From NCBI GenBank assembly GCA_031278075.1, contig JAITLE010000147.1, positions 1 to 7,698 on the forward strand: a stretch of DNA of 7,698 nucleotides, read 5' to 3'. This document shows, one piece after another, positions 6,201 to 7,698 of the stretch. The first letter of the stretch is position 1. Every line of letters starts with the position of its first letter. Position numbers and translations under genes: made by a program. The stretch comes from Bifidobacteriaceae bacterium (GTDB lineage: Bacteria; Actinomycetota; Actinomycetes; Actinomycetales; WQXJ01). Under the pieces are notes generated by a model, which saw only the letters and a program-made list of their open reading frames with translations, had not been told where the DNA came from and did no database searches.

Positions 6201-7698
6201 CGCGCATCCGTCTGCGCTCCCTGGCCGCCGCCGCCGACGAGCGTTCCCGCCGCGCCCCCCGGCCGGCCGCATCCCTCCCTGGCGGCCCGCTCCCTGGGGG
6301 CCCGGCCCGCGGCCAAACACCAGCCGACGCCACCCAGCCGACCGCCCGCGGTCCGGCCGAGCGGGCGGAGGCGGACGGCATCGGGCATCGGGCGCCGCCG
6401 CGCAAGACGATCCAGCCGTACGCTGGGCCGCGGCCGGTGTTCACCAAAGCGATGCGCACGGCGCACACGATCATCGCGCCGCAGCTCTCGCCGGTGCACA
6501 TGTCGCTGCTGGAGGCGGCCTTGAACGGCTCCGGCTACCGGGTGCGGGTGCTGCGCGAGGCCGGGGCGGATGCGGTCGAGACGGGCCTGCGCCACGTCAA
6601 CAACGACGCCTGCTACCCGGCGATCATGGTCGTGGGCCAGCTGGTGCACGAGTTCACGAGCGGCGGCGTCGACCCGGCCGCGACCTCGGTGATGATCACG
6701 CAGACCGGCGGCATGTGCCGCGCCACCAACTACACGGCGCTGCTGCGCAAGGCCCTCGCCGAGGCCGGCTACCCGGACGTGCCGGTGATCGCGGTCTCGA
6801 CGCGGGGCATCGAGCGCAATCCGGGCTTCAAGCTGAGGCCCATGCTGCTGCACCGCGCGATGCGCGCGATCGCGCTGGGCGACATCCTCGAGGCCGGGCT
6901 GCTGCGGGTCCGCCCCTACGAGGCCGAGAAGGGCGCCGCGACCGCCGCGTATCGACAACTCGACGCCGCGGCCCGCGCTTTCCTGGCCGGTCCCGGTCTC
7001 CGGCCGGGTTATCGGGCGCTCGTCCGGCGCATTATTCGCACGTACGACGCCGTGCCACGCGTGGGCGGCGAACGCAAGCCGAGGGTCGGCATAGTCGGGG
7101 AGATCCTGGTGAAATTCCATCCCGACGCGAACAATCACGTCGTGGACGTGGTCGAGAGCGAAGGCTTCGAAGCGCGGCTGCCGGGACTGATGGAATTCGT
7201 TGTGAATGGAATGCACACCGCAGAATGGAGTCTCGAGAACCTCGGTGTGGGCGGTGGGTCGCTGGCGGCGAAGCGAATTCTGCGCTGGTGGGTGGACCGT
7301 TACCGGGCGCCGGTGCGCCGGGCGCTGCGCGCCGCCGAGCTGGATTATCCGCCGCCGGGCGACGTGGCGCGGATGGCGCGCGAGGCGAGCGCGATCTGCT
7401 CGCTCGGCAACCAGGCCGGGGAGGGCTGGCTGCTGACCGCGGAGATCCTGGAGCTGATCGAATCCGGGGTCGAGGCGATCATCTGCGCCCAACCGTTCGC
7501 GTGCCTCCCGAACCATGTGACCGGCAAGGGCATGTTCCGCGAGATCATGCGGCGCCACCCGGGCGTCAACATTGTGACGATCGAATACGACCCGGGCGCG
7601 AGCCCGGTCAACCAGCTCAACCGGATCAAGCTCTTGTTGGCGGCCGCGCGCCTCGCGGCGGCCGCTCCCGCCGCTCCCGCATCCCCCGCCCGGGAACC
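3206..7698 (+). CDS. Giant 2-hydroxyacyl-CoA dehydratase activator-family protein (two ATPase domains + DUF2229/COG3580 + COG3581), 3' end cut by window
   Basis: One frame is open from GTG 3206 to the window end (1497 codons, no stop). Module order by residue: ATPase 1 (about 23-272) with GIDIGST (24-30), ELGGED (117-122), Cys140 and Cys179, and LGGP (229-232); ATPase 2 (about 349-610) with GIDAGST (351-357), DIGGQD (448-453), Cys473 and Cys512, and GGT (566-568); a DUF2229/COG3580-like part (about 630-1010) with CRLCQNHCKC (634-643), Cys660, Cys750, Cys792 and Cys964; a Pro/Ala-rich linker (about 1011-1066); a COG3581-like part with Cys1136, Cys1171, Cys1427 and Cys1433. In the HgdC/BcrA/BadF family such ATPases couple ATP hydrolysis to one-electron transfer from a [4Fe-4S] cluster. 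Substrate and reaction here are unknown. GTG 3206 is the first start after an in-frame stop at 3191 and overlaps the tetR stop; no Shine-Dalgarno is evident, so coupled translation is likely. The segment NQLNRIKLL followed by an Ala-rich tail suggests the true C-terminus is close. It is probably cytosolic and oxygen-sensitive. Confidence 0.9.
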   Translation, partial: MTATTATSPASGAAPADPGPLRLGIDIGSTTVKAVALDGAGAVFKEYRRHNADVRLELAKLLRAVAQAHPGRAALVAVTGSGGLGVAQALGVEFVQEVIAGTEAIRRLEPEADVIIELGGEDAKITYLRPVLEQRMNGTCAGGTGAFIDQMATLLGVDAAGLNALARDHTTLYPIASRCGVFAKTDLQPLLNDGAAREDLAASIFQAVATQTIAGLACGRPVRGRVVALGGPLHFLDQLRAAFERALTAPGTSLVAPPEGQLAVAFGAALLAESPRRAQLGAGAPPAFEPVALEALAARAHNSDRSGVAGAGRLRVLFADRAERDAFEARHAAARLEQIPIEQAKGACFLGIDAGSTTIKAVLIDESDRICYSHYAPNQGSTVKAAVGIVQEVRKTLPRNAIIARSCVTGYGESLIRAALRVDVGVVETIAHHRAADHFRPGVTAVVDIGGQDMKYLRIVDGAIDEIRLNEACSSGCGSFLQTFAQTMGLSLEAFCEAALASFAPVDLGSRCTVFMNSSVKAAQKEGAAVGDIAAGLSYSVVRNALYKVIKLREAGQLGREVVVQGGTFLSDAVLRAFELLTGLEVTRPDRAGLMGAFGAALVARESFRPGRPSSLAPPLTLRGLQVVTSTETCRLCQNHCKCTVSEFGDGSRHVSGNRCERGGDKEKPKSALPNLFDYKYKRLFAYRRLTEKAATRGDIGVPRVLNIYENYPLWFTVLTRLGFRVTLSGRSSHELFVAGMDSIASENICYPAKLAHGHIEQLIARGVRTIFYPSVSYERELAPGADDHFNCPIVTGYPQVLANNVEALRAGARVRLINPFFNLASPEKLAERLVDVFQDWAVTLEEARDAVAAGYAEQAAFAADVAKAGEEALDFARRTGTRAVVLAGRPYHVDPEIHHGIPELITSLGMAVLTEDSVAHLGELDRPLRVRDQWAYHSRLYQAAAATRLMDGVELVQLNSFGCGLDAITTDQVQEILRSAGRVHTCLKIDEVSNLGAARIRLRSLAAAADERSRRAPRPAASLPGGPLPGGPARGQTPADATQPTARGPAERAEADGIGHRAPPRKTIQPYAGPRPVFTKAMRTAHTIIAPQLSPVHMSLLEAALNGSGYRVRVLREAGADAVETGLRHVNNDACYPAIMVVGQLVHEFTSGGVDPAATSVMITQTGGMCRATNYTALLRKALAEAGYPDVPVIAVSTRGIERNPGFKLRPMLLHRAMRAIALGDILEAGLLRVRPYEAEKGAATAAYRQLDAAARAFLAGPGLRPGYRALVRRIIRTYDAVPRVGGERKPRVGIVGEILVKFHPDANNHVVDVVESEGFEARLPGLMEFVVNGMHTAEWSLENLGVGGGSLAAKRILRWWVDRYRAPVRRALRAAELDYPPPGDVARMAREASAICSLGNQAGEGWLLTAEILELIESGVEAIICAQPFACLPNHVTGKGMFREIMRRHPGVNIVTIEYDPGASPVNQLNRIKLLLAAARLAAAAPAAPASPARE
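6275..6304 (+). repeat. Tandem 15-bp repeat coding LPGGP-LPGGP in the linker of the giant protein
   Basis: Two adjacent 15-base units (6275-6289 and 6290-6304) differ at one base and each encode Leu-Pro-Gly-Gly-Pro. They lie in the Pro/Ala/Arg-rich linker (about residues 1011-1066) between the COG3580-like and COG3581-like parts. The linker is low in complexity and probably flexible. It keeps the reading frame, so it is not a frameshift or break. Confidence 0.7.

Noticed and set aside
5969..7558. Minus-strand open frame of 529 codons
   Set aside because: It is antisense to the giant gene. Its translation is rich in Arg, His, Gln and Gly with no recognisable motif, while the plus strand shows continuous family motifs through the same bases.
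1..7698. CRISPR arrays, tRNA or rRNA genes, insertion sequences, riboswitches
   Set aside because: I saw no regularly spaced repeats, no cloverleaf or rRNA-like sequence, no transposase motifs or terminal inverted repeats. The short palindromes are explained as regulatory or chance GC-rich symmetry.

Overview
The window looks like a stretch of chromosome from a high-GC Gram-positive bacterium (Actinomycetota). The evidence is a very GC-rich sequence with G/C-ending codons, GTG starts, and a 19-bp element closely matching the DtxR/IdeR iron box of mycobacteria and corynebacteria. I cannot name the genus. The giant gene on the right belongs to a family of oxygen-sensitive enzymes best known from anaerobes, so an anaerobic, facultative or microaerobic lifestyle is plausible but not shown.

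Left part (1-2334): after about 220 bases with no convincing gene, a 12-helix MFS transporter runs leftward (1434 to 220). It is divergent from a siderophore-interacting protein (SIP, an FAD-dependent ferric-siderophore reductase) that runs rightward (1534 to 2334). The 99-bp gap between them carries a near-consensus IdeR/DtxR box (1476-1494). Together they look like a small iron-responsive divergon.

Right part (2335-7698): a TetR-family regulator (2457-3209) is followed, with a 4-bp GTGA overlap, by a giant open frame that starts at 3206 and runs off the end of the window without a stop (1497 codons visible). By motif reading it is a multidomain protein of the 2-hydroxyacyl-CoA dehydratase activator superfamily. 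It has two tandem BcrA/BadF-type ATPase domains, then a DUF2229/COG3580-like cysteine-rich module, a Pro/Ala-rich linker, and a COG3581-like module. Each ATPase domain keeps its two iron-sulfur cysteines, and both pairs are exactly 39 residues apart. This suggests a covalently linked pseudo-dimer that feeds ATP-driven low-potential electrons to the C-terminal part of the same chain. The substrate is unknown. The TetR gene, with candidate palindromic operators in its promoter region, is the obvious candidate regulator. This tetR-giant activase unit is the most interesting system in the window.
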